Shown here piece after piece: positions 53,985-62,780 of a stretch of 64,000 bases of DNA; the stretch's first letter is position 1, and each line of letters begins with the position of its first letter. Below the pieces are notes generated by a model. The model saw only the letters and a program-made list of their open reading frames with translations. It did no database searches and had not been told where the DNA came from. The position numbers and the translations under genes were made by a program. The DNA is taken from contig NZ_OU015584.1 of NCBI RefSeq assembly GCF_907165195.1, positions 1,550,001 through 1,614,000 on the forward strand. The letters run 5' to 3'. The stretch comes from Parvicella tangerina. Lineage in GTDB: Bacteria; Bacteroidota; Bacteroidia; Flavobacteriales_D; Parvicellaceae.

Positions 53985-55778
53985 ATGGGTTCGGCAATGA
54001 TCATAACGTTACTGGTTATTCTGGGTGCTCTGGTGCTTTTTATCACTGGATGGCTTACCGTTGACATAGTAGGTTTATTGATTATTCTTTCCTTAGTCAT
54101 CTTTGGTGTGATCAGTCCTGAAGAAGGTGTTTCTGGTTTTTCCAACAATGCAACGCTTACCGTAGCTTTTATGTTTGTGGTGAGTGCAGCCGTGCTGAAG
54201 ACCGGTGCATTACAGCACTTTGCAATCCGACTGTCTAAAGTCTTTAAGAAGAACTATAACCTCGGGATGTTCTTGATGATGCTTCTGGTTGCGGTGATCT
54301 CCGCTTTTGTGAACAATACGCCAGTGGTGGCTGTGTTCATTCCCGTTATCATTCAGATAGCAAATCATTCTGGGAAATCACCCGCCAAAATGTTAATACC
54401 GCTGTCATTTGCTTCCATCTTAGGAGGAATGTGTACGCTGGTAGGTACTTCAACCAATATTCTGGTGGATGGAATCTTGCGTAAAGAAGGTTTTGAAGGA
54501 TTTGATATGTTTACCTTCTCGCATCTAGGGGTAGTATTCATGATCATTGGATTGATCTATATGTTGTTCCTCGGGATTCGATTATTACCGAGACATCGCA
54601 AACAAGAAGATCTGGATGAGAAATTTAACATGAAAGATTATGTTTCCGAGATAAAGATCCAGCAAGGACATCCTTCTGTGGGCAAGCGAATCATGGACTC
54701 AGACTGGGTAAGAGATTTGGAGATGGACATCATTGAAGTGCGCAGAGATGGTGATACCTACGCATTGCCCGCTGGAGATTTTGTTATTCAGGAAGGAGAT
54801 GTTTTAAAAGTAAAATGCAGTATTTCTAAACTTAAGAACCTGAAAGACCTCCAAAAAGCAAGTAACGCACCAACAGTTGAGATCAGTAGAGATACATTGA
54901 AGAACCCATGGACAACCCTGGTGGAGATGGTAGTAACAGCAGACAGTTCTTTTGATGGGAAAACACTAAAAGATCTGGACTTTAGACGAGTGTATAGATC
55001 CGTGCCGCTTGCCGTAAAACAAAGGGAAGAGGTGGTGCACAAGAAGCTGTACGATACCCCCTTAAAGTCGGGAGATATCATTCTCGCAGAGGTGAAAAAT
55101 CACTACTTGCCTGAGCTAAGAAAAATTGAGCGCGGACAAAATGCTCCTTTTGTGATGCTGAGTGAAGATGCCTATCAGGATTTTAGTCCAAGAAAATTTG
55201 GAGTAGTGGCGTTGATTCTGGCAGCAGTTATCGGAGTAGCAGCAACAGGAGTGACTTCGATCATGATTGCGGCAATGGCTGGAGTAGTGTCTTTTGTGCT
55301 TCTGGGAATCATTGATATGAAGGAAGTGTACAGGGCGATCAACTGGCAGATCGTATTTCTGTTGGCAGGTGCTTTAAGTTTAGGTACAGCTATGCAGAAC
55401 AGTGGTTTAGACATGTATTTTGCAGACGGTATTTTAGGTCAATTAAAAGGATGGGGACCAGTTGCTGTCCTCTCAGGAGTGTATCTGATGTCTTCTATCC
55501 TCACAGAACTCATGTCAAATAATGCCACAGCTGCTCTGATGACGCCAATTGCTTTGGGGATAGCCTCTTCGTTAGGAGTGAGTTACATGCCATTTGTTAT
55601 AGCTGTAATGATTGCCAGTAGTGCCAGTTTTATGACGCCTATCGGTTATCAAACCAATGCAATGGTCTTTTCAGCCGGACAGTACAAGTTTGTTGATTTT
55701 TTGAAGGTAGGAACAGCCATGAACATCCTCTTCTGGATCATCGCTACTTTCTTGATCCCCGTTTTCTTTCCTTTTTAA
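53985..55778 (+). CDS. SLC13/DASS-type anion transporter with two TrkA_C domains
   Basis: 597 residues. About twelve membrane helices are split by a cytoplasmic insert (about 205-395) that holds two TrkA_C (RCK_C) domains, for example SVGKRIMDSDWVRDLEMDIIEVRRDG and KTLKDLDFRRVYRSVPLAVKQREE. The transport motifs FVNNTPVVAVFIPV and LMSNNATAALMTPIALGIA, with LVGTSTNILVDG and TPIGYQTNAMVF, are those of the DASS family of sodium-coupled di- and tricarboxylate or sulfate carriers. The substrate is an anion, perhaps sulfate or a dicarboxylate. It has a clear promoter and no operon partners. Confidence 0.9.
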   Translation: MGSAMIITLLVILGALVLFITGWLTVDIVGLLIILSLVIFGVISPEEGVSGFSNNATLTVAFMFVVSAAVLKTGALQHFAIRLSKVFKKNYNLGMFLMMLLVAVISAFVNNTPVVAVFIPVIIQIANHSGKSPAKMLIPLSFASILGGMCTLVGTSTNILVDGILRKEGFEGFDMFTFSHLGVVFMIIGLIYMLFLGIRLLPRHRKQEDLDEKFNMKDYVSEIKIQQGHPSVGKRIMDSDWVRDLEMDIIEVRRDGDTYALPAGDFVIQEGDVLKVKCSISKLKNLKDLQKASNAPTVEISRDTLKNPWTTLVEMVVTADSSFDGKTLKDLDFRRVYRSVPLAVKQREEVVHKKLYDTPLKSGDIILAEVKNHYLPELRKIERGQNAPFVMLSEDAYQDFSPRKFGVVALILAAVIGVAATGVTSIMIAAMAGVVSFVLLGIIDMKEVYRAINWQIVFLLAGALSLGTAMQNSGLDMYFADGILGQLKGWGPVAVLSGVYLMSSILTELMSNNATAALMTPIALGIASSLGVSYMPFVIAVMIASSASFMTPIGYQTNAMVFSAGQYKFVDFLKVGTAMNILFWIIATFLIPVFFPF

Positions 55779-56140
55779 GGGAGTTGCAAATGCCATTTAA
55801 CATTTGCCCAGGCCCCATCAAAGATGTCATATTGAGCGAAATACGGAAGCCTCGCTAAAGTATGCAGTCGAGATACCTGATAGTTTCGAGTACTTCATAT
55901 CAATCTCTGCTACAGTTCGACCGCGTTCGCTTAAAGCCTTAGCGGTTGCGAAGTGATTGCATCGACTGACAAGGAGGAGCAATCGTATCGAGAACAAAAA
56001 AATCCCTTGCCAGTTAAAACCAACAAGGGATCTACGAGGAAGCATTCTCCTCCTTTTCACTATGCATATTCATAAGCAGTGATATTAATTATTAATAATT
56101 CTTCTAGCGTCAAACGTCTAGAGTCCAAAGTCAAACTATA
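55779..56140. repeat. Intergenic region with dispersed repeat copy A
   Basis: GCAAATG / CATTTGC (55786-55807) is a perfect seven-base hairpin. Directly after it lies copy A (55808-55903), about 87% identical by eye to copy B at 57425-57521, including the TGTCATATTGAGCG start motif. Beyond copy A the sequence holds a GCGTTCGC / AGCGGTTGCG-like stretch without clear symmetry. Frames across it on the minus strand are not credible genes. Confidence 0.6.
55996..56031 (-). terminator. Terminator downstream of the 257-residue gene
   Basis: Minus strand: ATCCCTTG, a loop and CAAGGGAT pair perfectly over eight bases, followed by seven T residues. It lies about 110 bases after the stop of the gene at 56141-56914. 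Confidence 0.75.
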
Positions 56141-56914
56141 TCACTCAGCAATTATGATCTGCATCGCTCTATCGGTGTCAAACGCATAGTACTGACCATT
56201 GATGAATTCTAAGAACTCAATACCTAGCGCCCCAATGATCACCTCATCACCGTCCAATACAGGCAAGGTAGGCAACTGAGCCGTTAGGGTAGTGGTCTGT
56301 CCTATCATTCCTCCAAGAGTAAGTTGCGAAGAGGTCACCATCGCATTAAGCGACTCTTTCGAATCATTGATGCTTTGGTACTTCTTTAAGTTGGCATCAA
56401 ACCCGTGGTTGGCGATAACACCAATAGCTAACTTAAACTGAAGATGCGTAGCAAACTCCGGAGCACTTAGATCAGTGATCGTGCTAAAGTCCGGTATGTC
56501 TACCGTGATCTCGTTTCTATCCGCATTCACCGTAGCTGTGATCGGTACATGGAGCATTGATTCAAGTTTGTCATCACCATTCAGTTCAAAACCAAGTAGT
56601 TTAGACTTGTGCGTCACCAAATCTATAACTCTCTGACCACGTGAACCACTACCTAGGTTAAGAATCTCACGCATGATTGAAAATAACCTATTTCTCGTGT
56701 TTCGATCAGCAAATGTCTCTTTTGCTTTTGATAGAGCCCTTAGCACAGCCGTGGAGCTAATAGACATTCCAGCAAACTCTTGCTGATTCTCCAAAACACG
56801 CTTGGTGGGTTTACGTTTTTCAAACTTATCGCCTATCATTGCGACCTTTCCTTTTTCAAATTTTATATCGCCCAACTTCCCGTTGATACGAAATAATGAC
56901 TTATATTTTGCCAT
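56141..56914 (-). CDS. Orphan protein of unknown function between direct repeats
   Basis: 257 residues. There is no signal peptide. The N terminus is basic (MAKYKSLFRINGKLGDIKFEKGKVAMIGDKFEKRKPTKR-like, residues 1-40, about every third residue Lys or Arg), followed by a helical segment (LRALSKAKETFADRNTRNRLF). The remainder is strand-rich and ends in YAFDTDRAMQIIIAE. I recall proteins with similar basic starts (GKxGDxxFxxxxGK) in Bacteroidota but cannot name the family or a function. It lies between dispersed repeat copies A and B and has its own terminator, as if acquired as a unit. Genuine gene by length, start and codon pattern. Confidence 0.7.
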   Translation of the reverse strand: MAKYKSLFRINGKLGDIKFEKGKVAMIGDKFEKRKPTKRVLENQQEFAGMSISSTAVLRALSKAKETFADRNTRNRLFSIMREILNLGSGSRGQRVIDLVTHKSKLLGFELNGDDKLESMLHVPITATVNADRNEITVDIPDFSTITDLSAPEFATHLQFKLAIGVIANHGFDANLKKYQSINDSKESLNAMVTSSQLTLGGMIGQTTTLTAQLPTLPVLDGDEVIIGALGIEFLEFINGQYYAFDTDRAMQIIIAE

Positions 56915-56947
56915 GATTTTAGTTTTTGGGATTGAATCTTTTTAGCC

Positions 56948-57080
56948 TGTCACTCTGACTCCGAGCATTCGGAGGAAGGATCTCCTGAAGGATAGCAGTG
57001 CTATAAAGTAGGAGGTACGCTCGCTTCATTTTATTCCACCTGTCAGCAGACAGGCAGGCTCAGTATGACAATTAGTGATT
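56948..57080. mobile_element. MITE-like element with imperfect terminal inverted repeats
   Basis: TGTCACTCTGA (56948-56958) and TCAGTATGACA (57070-57080) are inverse complements over 11 bases with two mismatches. Inside are two perfect hairpins, CTCCGA-gcat-TCGGAG (56959-56974) and CCTGTC-agca-GACAGG (57049-57064). There is no coding capacity. The TGTCAnnxTGA end motif also starts repeat copies A and B (TGTCATATTGA), so these may be parts of the same family. Terminal repeats, small size and hairpins fit a miniature element; flanking target duplications were not obvious. Confidence 0.5.
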
Positions 57081-57424
57081 CAATCTGATTATTAATTACA
57101 CTGTTTAACCTTTAAACAGTAATCTTTCATAGGGTCAATAATGGCGGTTAAAAGGTGTTTTGGCTATTGTTTTTTTCAGCCGGATTATACCATATATAGC
57201 ACTGGTGTGCGTATATTGCTCGCCTTGAGCATTAATGTTTTTAATTGGTAAGTTAAGGTTAGGTCTTCTCTTTAGAACGTATTTTGCCCTGAAGAACTCC
57301 GTTTCTTTCAATAGGTAGACTCAAGGATGAAAAAAGTAGTGCTGTCGATCCCTTAACTGATGGAGAAGCATCTCCTGAACTATAGCAGGAAGTCGCTAGC
57401 TATACAAAGTCTTCCTCTATGAAT

Positions 57425-57521
57425 CCAGCCCCCATCAAAAGTTGTCATATTGAGCGAAGTACGGAAACTTTGCTGGAGTATGCAGCCGAAATACCTCATA
57501 GTTTCGAGTACTTCACATCAA
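57425..57521. repeat. Dispersed repeat copy B
   Basis: Same orientation as copy A (55808-55903), with about 12 mismatches and one gap over 97 bases by eye. Both share CCCCATCAAA, TGTCATATTGAGCGAA, GTATGCAG and ATAGTTTCGAGTACTTCA. With copy A it flanks the 257-residue orphan gene, the MITE-like element and their spacers. Confidence 0.65.
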
Positions 57522-57958
57522 AACATCATAGTCATGTCATCTACAAAGAAATCGTCTTCACTACTCATTATCGTTTCAGAAGTCTCATTATAGTTTACAC
57601 GGCAAAGACGAAAAAGGTTCACAAAAAAGGGTTACCCAATTTTTGTTAAAATACTTAGTTGGTAGGACTTATTGAGTAACTCGTTCGTCTCATTGAGTAA
57701 CTGACATTCAGAGTAGCAGACTTTAACGTTTGTTAACACAATTAAAGGAAGAAAACCTGCTCAGCAAAGGTCAATACCGACAAAAAACACGTAGTTATAC
57801 GTATTGACATTTATCGATCAACTTCGTAGTTTTATACCATTAAAAAAACAAATTACTAACTATTAAAAGATATGCTGCAGATTAGACGTGTCTGCGTAAA
57901 GGTTTGAATATAGTAACCGTGTTGAAGAAAGTGAAGGACTGAGGCCTATACAGGAAAC

Positions 57959-57984
57959 AAAAAAGCCCCGGAGATAGCCGAGGC
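57959..57984 (-). terminator. tracrRNA terminator
   Basis: GCCTCGG and CCGGGGC pair over seven bases with one G-U pair on the minus strand, followed by six T residues (A at 57959-57964 on the plus strand). Confidence 0.85.
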
Positions 57985-58045
57985 ACTAAATGTTTTCACA
58001 ACGGAATAATCCTTATTGTGAATTGCTTTCAATTACTTGAGGACT
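57959..58045 (-). ncRNA. tracrRNA of the type II-C CRISPR-Cas system
   Basis: Read on the minus strand from about 58045. First comes the anti-repeat: GTAATTGAAAGCAATTCACAA pairs with a repeat of the type ATTGTGAATTGCTTTCAATTAC, close to known Bacteroidota II-C repeats starting GTTGTGAATTGCTTTC. Next comes the nexus-like AATAAGGATTATTCCGTTG, followed by TGAAAACATTTAGT. This order mirrors AATAAGGCTAGTCCGTTATCAAC in the Streptococcus tracrRNA. Last is the terminator hairpin GCCTCGG-ctatct-CCGGGGC with T6 (57984-57959). A possible -7 box TATCTTTA (58057-58050) puts the 5' end near 58043-58045. The exact ends and the array repeat cannot be confirmed in the window. Confidence 0.85.
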
Positions 58046-58159
58046 AATTTAAAGATAAAAATCGATTCAAACAAAATTCACTTGAGTTATAGGTTTAAAA
58101 GTCTAAATATTTAGTATTTTGTTCGGGAGATAAATAATAAAAACACTAACTACTTGACT
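58046..58159. promoter_or_regulatory. Divergent tracrRNA-cas9 promoter region
   Basis: Minus strand: TATCTTTA (58057-58050) for the tracrRNA. Plus strand: a near match, GTATTTTG (58114-58121), for cas9, one base from the TAnnTTTG consensus. An imperfect direct duplication spans both: ATTACTTGAGGAC-TTTAAA (58032-58053) and ATTCACTTGAGTTA-TTTAAAA (58077-58100). No Shine-Dalgarno sequence precedes the cas9 ATG apart from a GGGAG at 58125-58129, too far away to matter. Confidence 0.45.
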
Positions 58160-61100
58160 ATGAAACGAATTTTAGGATTGGATTTGGGGACAAACTCAAT
58201 TGGGTGGAGTTTGATACAAAATGATTTTGAAAAAAAAGAAGGACAAATTGATGGATTAGGAGTTCGTATCATTCCGATGAGTCAGGATGTATTAGGAAAG
58301 TTTGATGCTGGACAATCACACTCTCAAACGGCAGACAGAACAAAATACAGAGGAGTTCGCAGGTTGTACCAACGAGATAATTTACGTAGAGAACGTTTAC
58401 ATAGAGTTTTAAATATTCTTGGTTTTTTGCCGAAGCACTATGCAGATAATATTGATTTTGAAAAGCGCTTTGGACAGTTTAAACCAGGAAGAGAAGTAAA
58501 GCTCAATTATCGAAGAAATGAACAAGGGGAATATGAGTTTGTTTTTAAGAACTCATTTGAAGAAATGGTGACCGAATTTAAAAAGACACAACCTCACTTG
58601 TTTTATACCAAAGAAAATGGACAAGAAACTAATATCCCTTATGACTGGACACTTTATTATTTACGAAAAAAAGCGCTGTCACAACCTTTGACAAAAGAAG
58701 AGTTAGCTTGGGTCATCCTTAATTTTAATCAAAAACGTGGATATTATCAGTTGAGAGGGGAAGAGGTTGAAGAGGATAAAAACAAACAATTTGTTCAGCT
58801 CAGGGTTAAAGAACTCATAGATTCAGGAGATAAAGTAAAAGGAAACACATTGTATGATGTATATTTTGAAAATGGATGGAAATACGATAAACAAATTGTT
58901 AAAGTAGAAGATTGGAAGGGAAGAACAAAAGAGTTTATAGTAACGATTTCTACATTAAAAAATGGTGACACAAAGTATTCCTATAAAACAGTTGATTCGG
59001 AAAAGGACTGGATCGCTATTAAAGCAAAAACAGAACAGGATATTGATCAATCAAAGAAAACCGTTGGGCAATTTATTTATGAAACATTATTAGAAAACCC
59101 AACACAGAAAATTAGAGGAAAACTGGTAAAAACTATCGAGCGTAAATTCTATAGGGATGAATTCAAACAAATTCTTTCTAAACAAATAGAACTTCAACCT
59201 GAATTATTTACGCGTGAATTATACAAAGCGTGCGTTGAAGAGTTATATCCAAGAAATGAAGCACATCAAAACAGTATAAAGGATAAAGGTTTTGAATATT
59301 TATTTACAGACGATATTATCTTTTATCAAAGACCATTAAAAAGCCAAAAGTCGAATATTGCAGGGTGTCAATTAGAGTTTAGAAGCTATAAAAAGAAAAA
59401 TGTAGAAACAGGAAAACTAGAAGTTGTAAAAGAACCCGTTAAAGCAATTTCTAAATCACATCCTTTGTTTCAAGAGTTTAGAATTTGGCAATGGTTACAG
59501 AATCTTAGAATTTATAACAAAGAGAAAATTGAAAATGGGAAGTTAGAAGATATAACCCACCAACTTTTACCTGATGAAGCGAGTAGAGTAGCGCTATTTG
59601 ATTTCTTAAATTCAAAAAAGGAATTGGATCAGAAACAATTCCTTGACTTTTTTGTCAAACAAAAATTGATTGACAAGAAAGAAAAGGAGAATTATCGATG
59701 GAATTATGTAGAAGACAAAAAATATCCTTTTGCAGAAACCAGATCGCAGTTTTTAACTCGCATGAGTAAGGTAAATGAGATAGAAAATGTAGAGGAATTC
59801 CTTTCTGAAAAAACGCAAGTCGGGACTAACGAAAACAGCCCGTTTATTAGTAGAATAGAGCAGCTTTGGCATATAATTTATTCCGTTTCTGATATTGAAG
59901 AGTACAAAAAAGCATTGGGTAAGTTTGCCGAAAAGCACAATATTGATAAGGATTCTTTTGTAGAAAACTTTATCAAGTTCCCACCATTTAAAAGTGATTA
60001 CGGAAGTTATTCCAAAAAAGCGATCGAAAAACTGCTGCCTGTAATGCGAATAGGTAAATACTGGAGTGAAGAGGAGGTTCCGGATGAAGTAAAAAAACGA
60101 GCCAATTCCATTATGGAAAGAGTGAAAGCTTTAGGGTTAAAAGAAGTTTACTCTGATAAGGATTTAGCCAGTGCACTAGCCAATGTCAGTGATGATGATA
60201 TTTCGAAACAACTGATCAAAAGCTTAATCCCATTTAAAGATATAAATCCTGTAAAAGGTTTAAACACTTATCAAGCGACATATTTGGTGTATGGAAGACA
60301 CTCGGAAGTAGGGGATATCCAAAGATGGGAAAGTCCTGCAGATATAGACACATACTTAAGAAACTTCAAACAACATTCACTAAGAAACCCTATTGTAGAG
60401 CAAGTGGTTACAGAAACTTTGCGTGTGGTTAGGGATATTTGGAGTTATTATGGAAATGGAGAAAGAGATTTCTTTAATGAGATTCATGTCGAGTTAGGTC
60501 GAGAAATGAAGAGCCCAAAGGGAAAACGTGAAGAAATTTCAAAAAGAAATACCGAGAATGAAAATACTAATTACCGAATTCAAGAAGTCCTAAAAGACTT
60601 GATGGGGGATAAGAGTATTGAAGGTGATGTTAGATCGTATTCGCCAAGCCAACAAGAAATATTGAAAATTTTTGAGGAGGGGGTTTCTCAAAATCCTGAT
60701 GCAGATTACTCGGAGGTCAGCGAAGATGAGATTCAAAAGATCAAAAGAAATAATAATCCAACACAAAAGGAGATTCAACGGTATCGACTTTGGTTAGAAC
60801 AAGGATATATTTCCCCCTATACGGGAAAATTAATTCCTTTGAGCAAATTGTTTACACATGAATATCAAATAGAGCACATTATCCCCCAATCAAGATACTT
60901 TGACAATTCTCTTAGTAATAAAGTGATTTGCGAAAGTGAGGTAAATGAAGATAAGGGGAATAAAACAGCTTATGAATACCTGAAAGAGAAAAAAGGCAGT
61001 ATTGTAAACGGTCATCAACTACTAAGTTTAGATGGATATGAAGCTCATGTAGGTAAGTACTTCAAGAAAAACAAACAAAAACTGAAAAAATTACTTAGTG

Positions 61101-62707
61101 AAGATATTCCTGAAGGATTTATCAATAGACAATTAAATGATAGTCGCTATATCAGTAAACTAATCAAAGGTTTGTTGAGTAACATTGTCAGAGAAGAAAA
61201 CGAACAAGAGGCAACTTCTAAGAACTTAATTCCTGTTACAGGAGTCGTTACCTCGAAACTAAAGCATGATTGGGGCTTAAATGACAAGTGGAACGAAATT
61301 ATTGCACCTCGTTTTAAGCGGCTGAATGAATTAACCCAATCAAATAAGTTCGGTTTTTGGGATAAAGAAATCAATGCTTTTAGAATTCAGGTGCCGGATG
61401 AGATAAGCAAAGGGTTTAGTAAAAAGCGAATAGATCATCGTCATCATGCACTAGATGCTTTAGTAGTTGCTTGTACCACCAGAAATCATACGCATTATTT
61501 AAGTGCATTGAATGCCGAAAAAGAGAATTATGGATTAAGAGAAAAGTTATTGATCAAAAATGAAAAAGGTCATTTTACCAAAACCTTTCAAATGCCATGG
61601 AGTGGTTTTACAATGGAAGCTAAAAATGAACTTGAAAAAATCATTGTCAGCTTCAAGCAAAACTTACGGGTAATCAATAAAACCAACAACAAATTTTGGT
61701 CATACAAGGATGAAAATGGTAATTTAAACATAGGTAAAGATGGAAAACCCAAGAAGAAATTACGAAAACAAACTAAAGGAGATAGTTGGGCGATAAGACA
61801 GCCTCTTCATGAAGAAACGATATCGGGAGTTGTTAATTTAACTTGGGTAGAAACTAAAGGAGGAGAACAAATAACCGCAACAAGGAAAGTATTAGATAAG
61901 ACTTTTAATCTTAATAAAATTGAAAAAATTACTGATACAGGAATTCAAAAAATTCTAAAGAAATATCTAACTCAAGAAAAATTTAAGGCAATTGATAAAG
62001 CAGGAAACGTAAGTTATAACTCTGAAATCGCTTTCTCTCCAGAAGGTGTCGATGATTTGAATAAAAATATGAAAGATTTTAATGGAGGTAAGAATCATAA
62101 GCCTATCTATAAGGTAAGAGTCTATGAAAAGGGTAGTGGTAGGTTTCCTCTCAGTCATAAAGGAGTGAATAAAAAGAAATATGCACAAGGCTCTCCGAAC
62201 TTATATTTTACTATATACAGGAATGGAGAAAATAAGTATTATGAGACAGTTCCTTTACATGATGTAATTGCTCATCAAAAAGAGATGGCTCATTTATCTA
62301 AAAATGAAAGAATAGATGTTCCTGTAAAAAGTACGATAATTAATAAAGGAAAGGAAATTGAGGTGGATTTAGCTTTGGTTCTTTCTCCCTTAGATTTAGT
62401 TTATATACCGACATTGGAGGAAAGGGCAAATGGAAATAGTATTGATTTCAATAATTTAACAGATGATCAAATCAAAAGAATATATAATGTCAATGATTTT
62501 TCGGGGTATACATGTTATTTTTCTCCAAATACTTTAGCAAAAGCAATTTACCCTAAAGAAGTTGACATGAAATATAATGAGAAAAAGAAGAAAACTACAG
62601 GTTCTTATGATACTAAAACGGCAAGTTTAGAAGGAGACTCAATCAAAGACTGCTGCATTAAACTTAGAGTAGATAGACTTGGAAATATTTCAAGGCATTC
62701 AATGTAA
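58160..62707 (+). CDS. cas9: CRISPR-associated endonuclease Cas9, type II-C
   Basis: 1515 residues from the ATG at 58160; a TTG two codons upstream is a less likely start. Domains in order: RuvC-I with D8 in RILGLDLGTNSIGW; arginine-rich bridge helix (RGVRRLYQRDNLRRERLHRVL, about 62-82); a large recognition lobe (to about 760); RuvC-II with E778 in IHVELGREM; HNH with H906 in QIEHIIPQS and N929 in DNSLSNK; RuvC-III with H1095/H1096 and D1099 in DHRHHALDAL; then a long C-terminal PAM-interacting part. All catalytic residues are present, so it should cleave both strands of DNA matched to the crRNA-tracrRNA. The length is at the upper end for II-C, as is common in Bacteroidota. A tracrRNA gene is divergent, cas1 lies 73 bases downstream. 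Confidence 0.98.
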   Translation: MKRILGLDLGTNSIGWSLIQNDFEKKEGQIDGLGVRIIPMSQDVLGKFDAGQSHSQTADRTKYRGVRRLYQRDNLRRERLHRVLNILGFLPKHYADNIDFEKRFGQFKPGREVKLNYRRNEQGEYEFVFKNSFEEMVTEFKKTQPHLFYTKENGQETNIPYDWTLYYLRKKALSQPLTKEELAWVILNFNQKRGYYQLRGEEVEEDKNKQFVQLRVKELIDSGDKVKGNTLYDVYFENGWKYDKQIVKVEDWKGRTKEFIVTISTLKNGDTKYSYKTVDSEKDWIAIKAKTEQDIDQSKKTVGQFIYETLLENPTQKIRGKLVKTIERKFYRDEFKQILSKQIELQPELFTRELYKACVEELYPRNEAHQNSIKDKGFEYLFTDDIIFYQRPLKSQKSNIAGCQLEFRSYKKKNVETGKLEVVKEPVKAISKSHPLFQEFRIWQWLQNLRIYNKEKIENGKLEDITHQLLPDEASRVALFDFLNSKKELDQKQFLDFFVKQKLIDKKEKENYRWNYVEDKKYPFAETRSQFLTRMSKVNEIENVEEFLSEKTQVGTNENSPFISRIEQLWHIIYSVSDIEEYKKALGKFAEKHNIDKDSFVENFIKFPPFKSDYGSYSKKAIEKLLPVMRIGKYWSEEEVPDEVKKRANSIMERVKALGLKEVYSDKDLASALANVSDDDISKQLIKSLIPFKDINPVKGLNTYQATYLVYGRHSEVGDIQRWESPADIDTYLRNFKQHSLRNPIVEQVVTETLRVVRDIWSYYGNGERDFFNEIHVELGREMKSPKGKREEISKRNTENENTNYRIQEVLKDLMGDKSIEGDVRSYSPSQQEILKIFEEGVSQNPDADYSEVSEDEIQKIKRNNNPTQKEIQRYRLWLEQGYISPYTGKLIPLSKLFTHEYQIEHIIPQSRYFDNSLSNKVICESEVNEDKGNKTAYEYLKEKKGSIVNGHQLLSLDGYEAHVGKYFKKNKQKLKKLLSEDIPEGFINRQLNDSRYISKLIKGLLSNIVREENEQEATSKNLIPVTGVVTSKLKHDWGLNDKWNEIIAPRFKRLNELTQSNKFGFWDKEINAFRIQVPDEISKGFSKKRIDHRHHALDALVVACTTRNHTHYLSALNAEKENYGLREKLLIKNEKGHFTKTFQMPWSGFTMEAKNELEKIIVSFKQNLRVINKTNNKFWSYKDENGNLNIGKDGKPKKKLRKQTKGDSWAIRQPLHEETISGVVNLTWVETKGGEQITATRKVLDKTFNLNKIEKITDTGIQKILKKYLTQEKFKAIDKAGNVSYNSEIAFSPEGVDDLNKNMKDFNGGKNHKPIYKVRVYEKGSGRFPLSHKGVNKKKYAQGSPNLYFTIYRNGENKYYETVPLHDVIAHQKEMAHLSKNERIDVPVKSTIINKGKEIEVDLALVLSPLDLVYIPTLEERANGNSIDFNNLTDDQIKRIYNVNDFSGYTCYFSPNTLAKAIYPKEVDMKYNEKKKKTTGSYDTKTASLEGDSIKDCCIKLRVDRLGNISRHSM

Positions 62708-62780
62708 ATAAATTATAAACTTTGTAACCTAAAAAAGTTAATCTACGTATTGAAATCGCTGAAAATCAATAACTACCCTT

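Larger units (their letters stand above)
56915..57958. other. Non-coding accessory region left of the CRISPR-Cas locus
   Basis: About one kilobase without a credible gene. It holds the MITE-like element at 56948-57080, repeat copy B at 57425-57521, a second pair of similar short stretches (56971-57010 and 57362-57410, sharing ATCTCCTGAA and ATAGCAG), two 11-base direct repeats ATTGAGTAACT at 57671-57681 and 57692-57702 (period 21), and the inverted repeat GTCAATAC / GTATTGAC at 57770-57777 and 57801-57808 with ACGTA / TACGT inside it. An open frame at 57419-57649 lies across repeat copy B and is not taken as a gene. Confidence 0.55.

Noticed and set aside
55827-56060. 77-residue minus-strand frame
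   Set aside because: It covers repeat copy A and the terminator hairpin, so it is not a credible gene.
57419-57649. 76-residue plus-strand frame
   Set aside because: It lies across dispersed repeat copy B, has no domain and a composition unlike the neighbouring genes.
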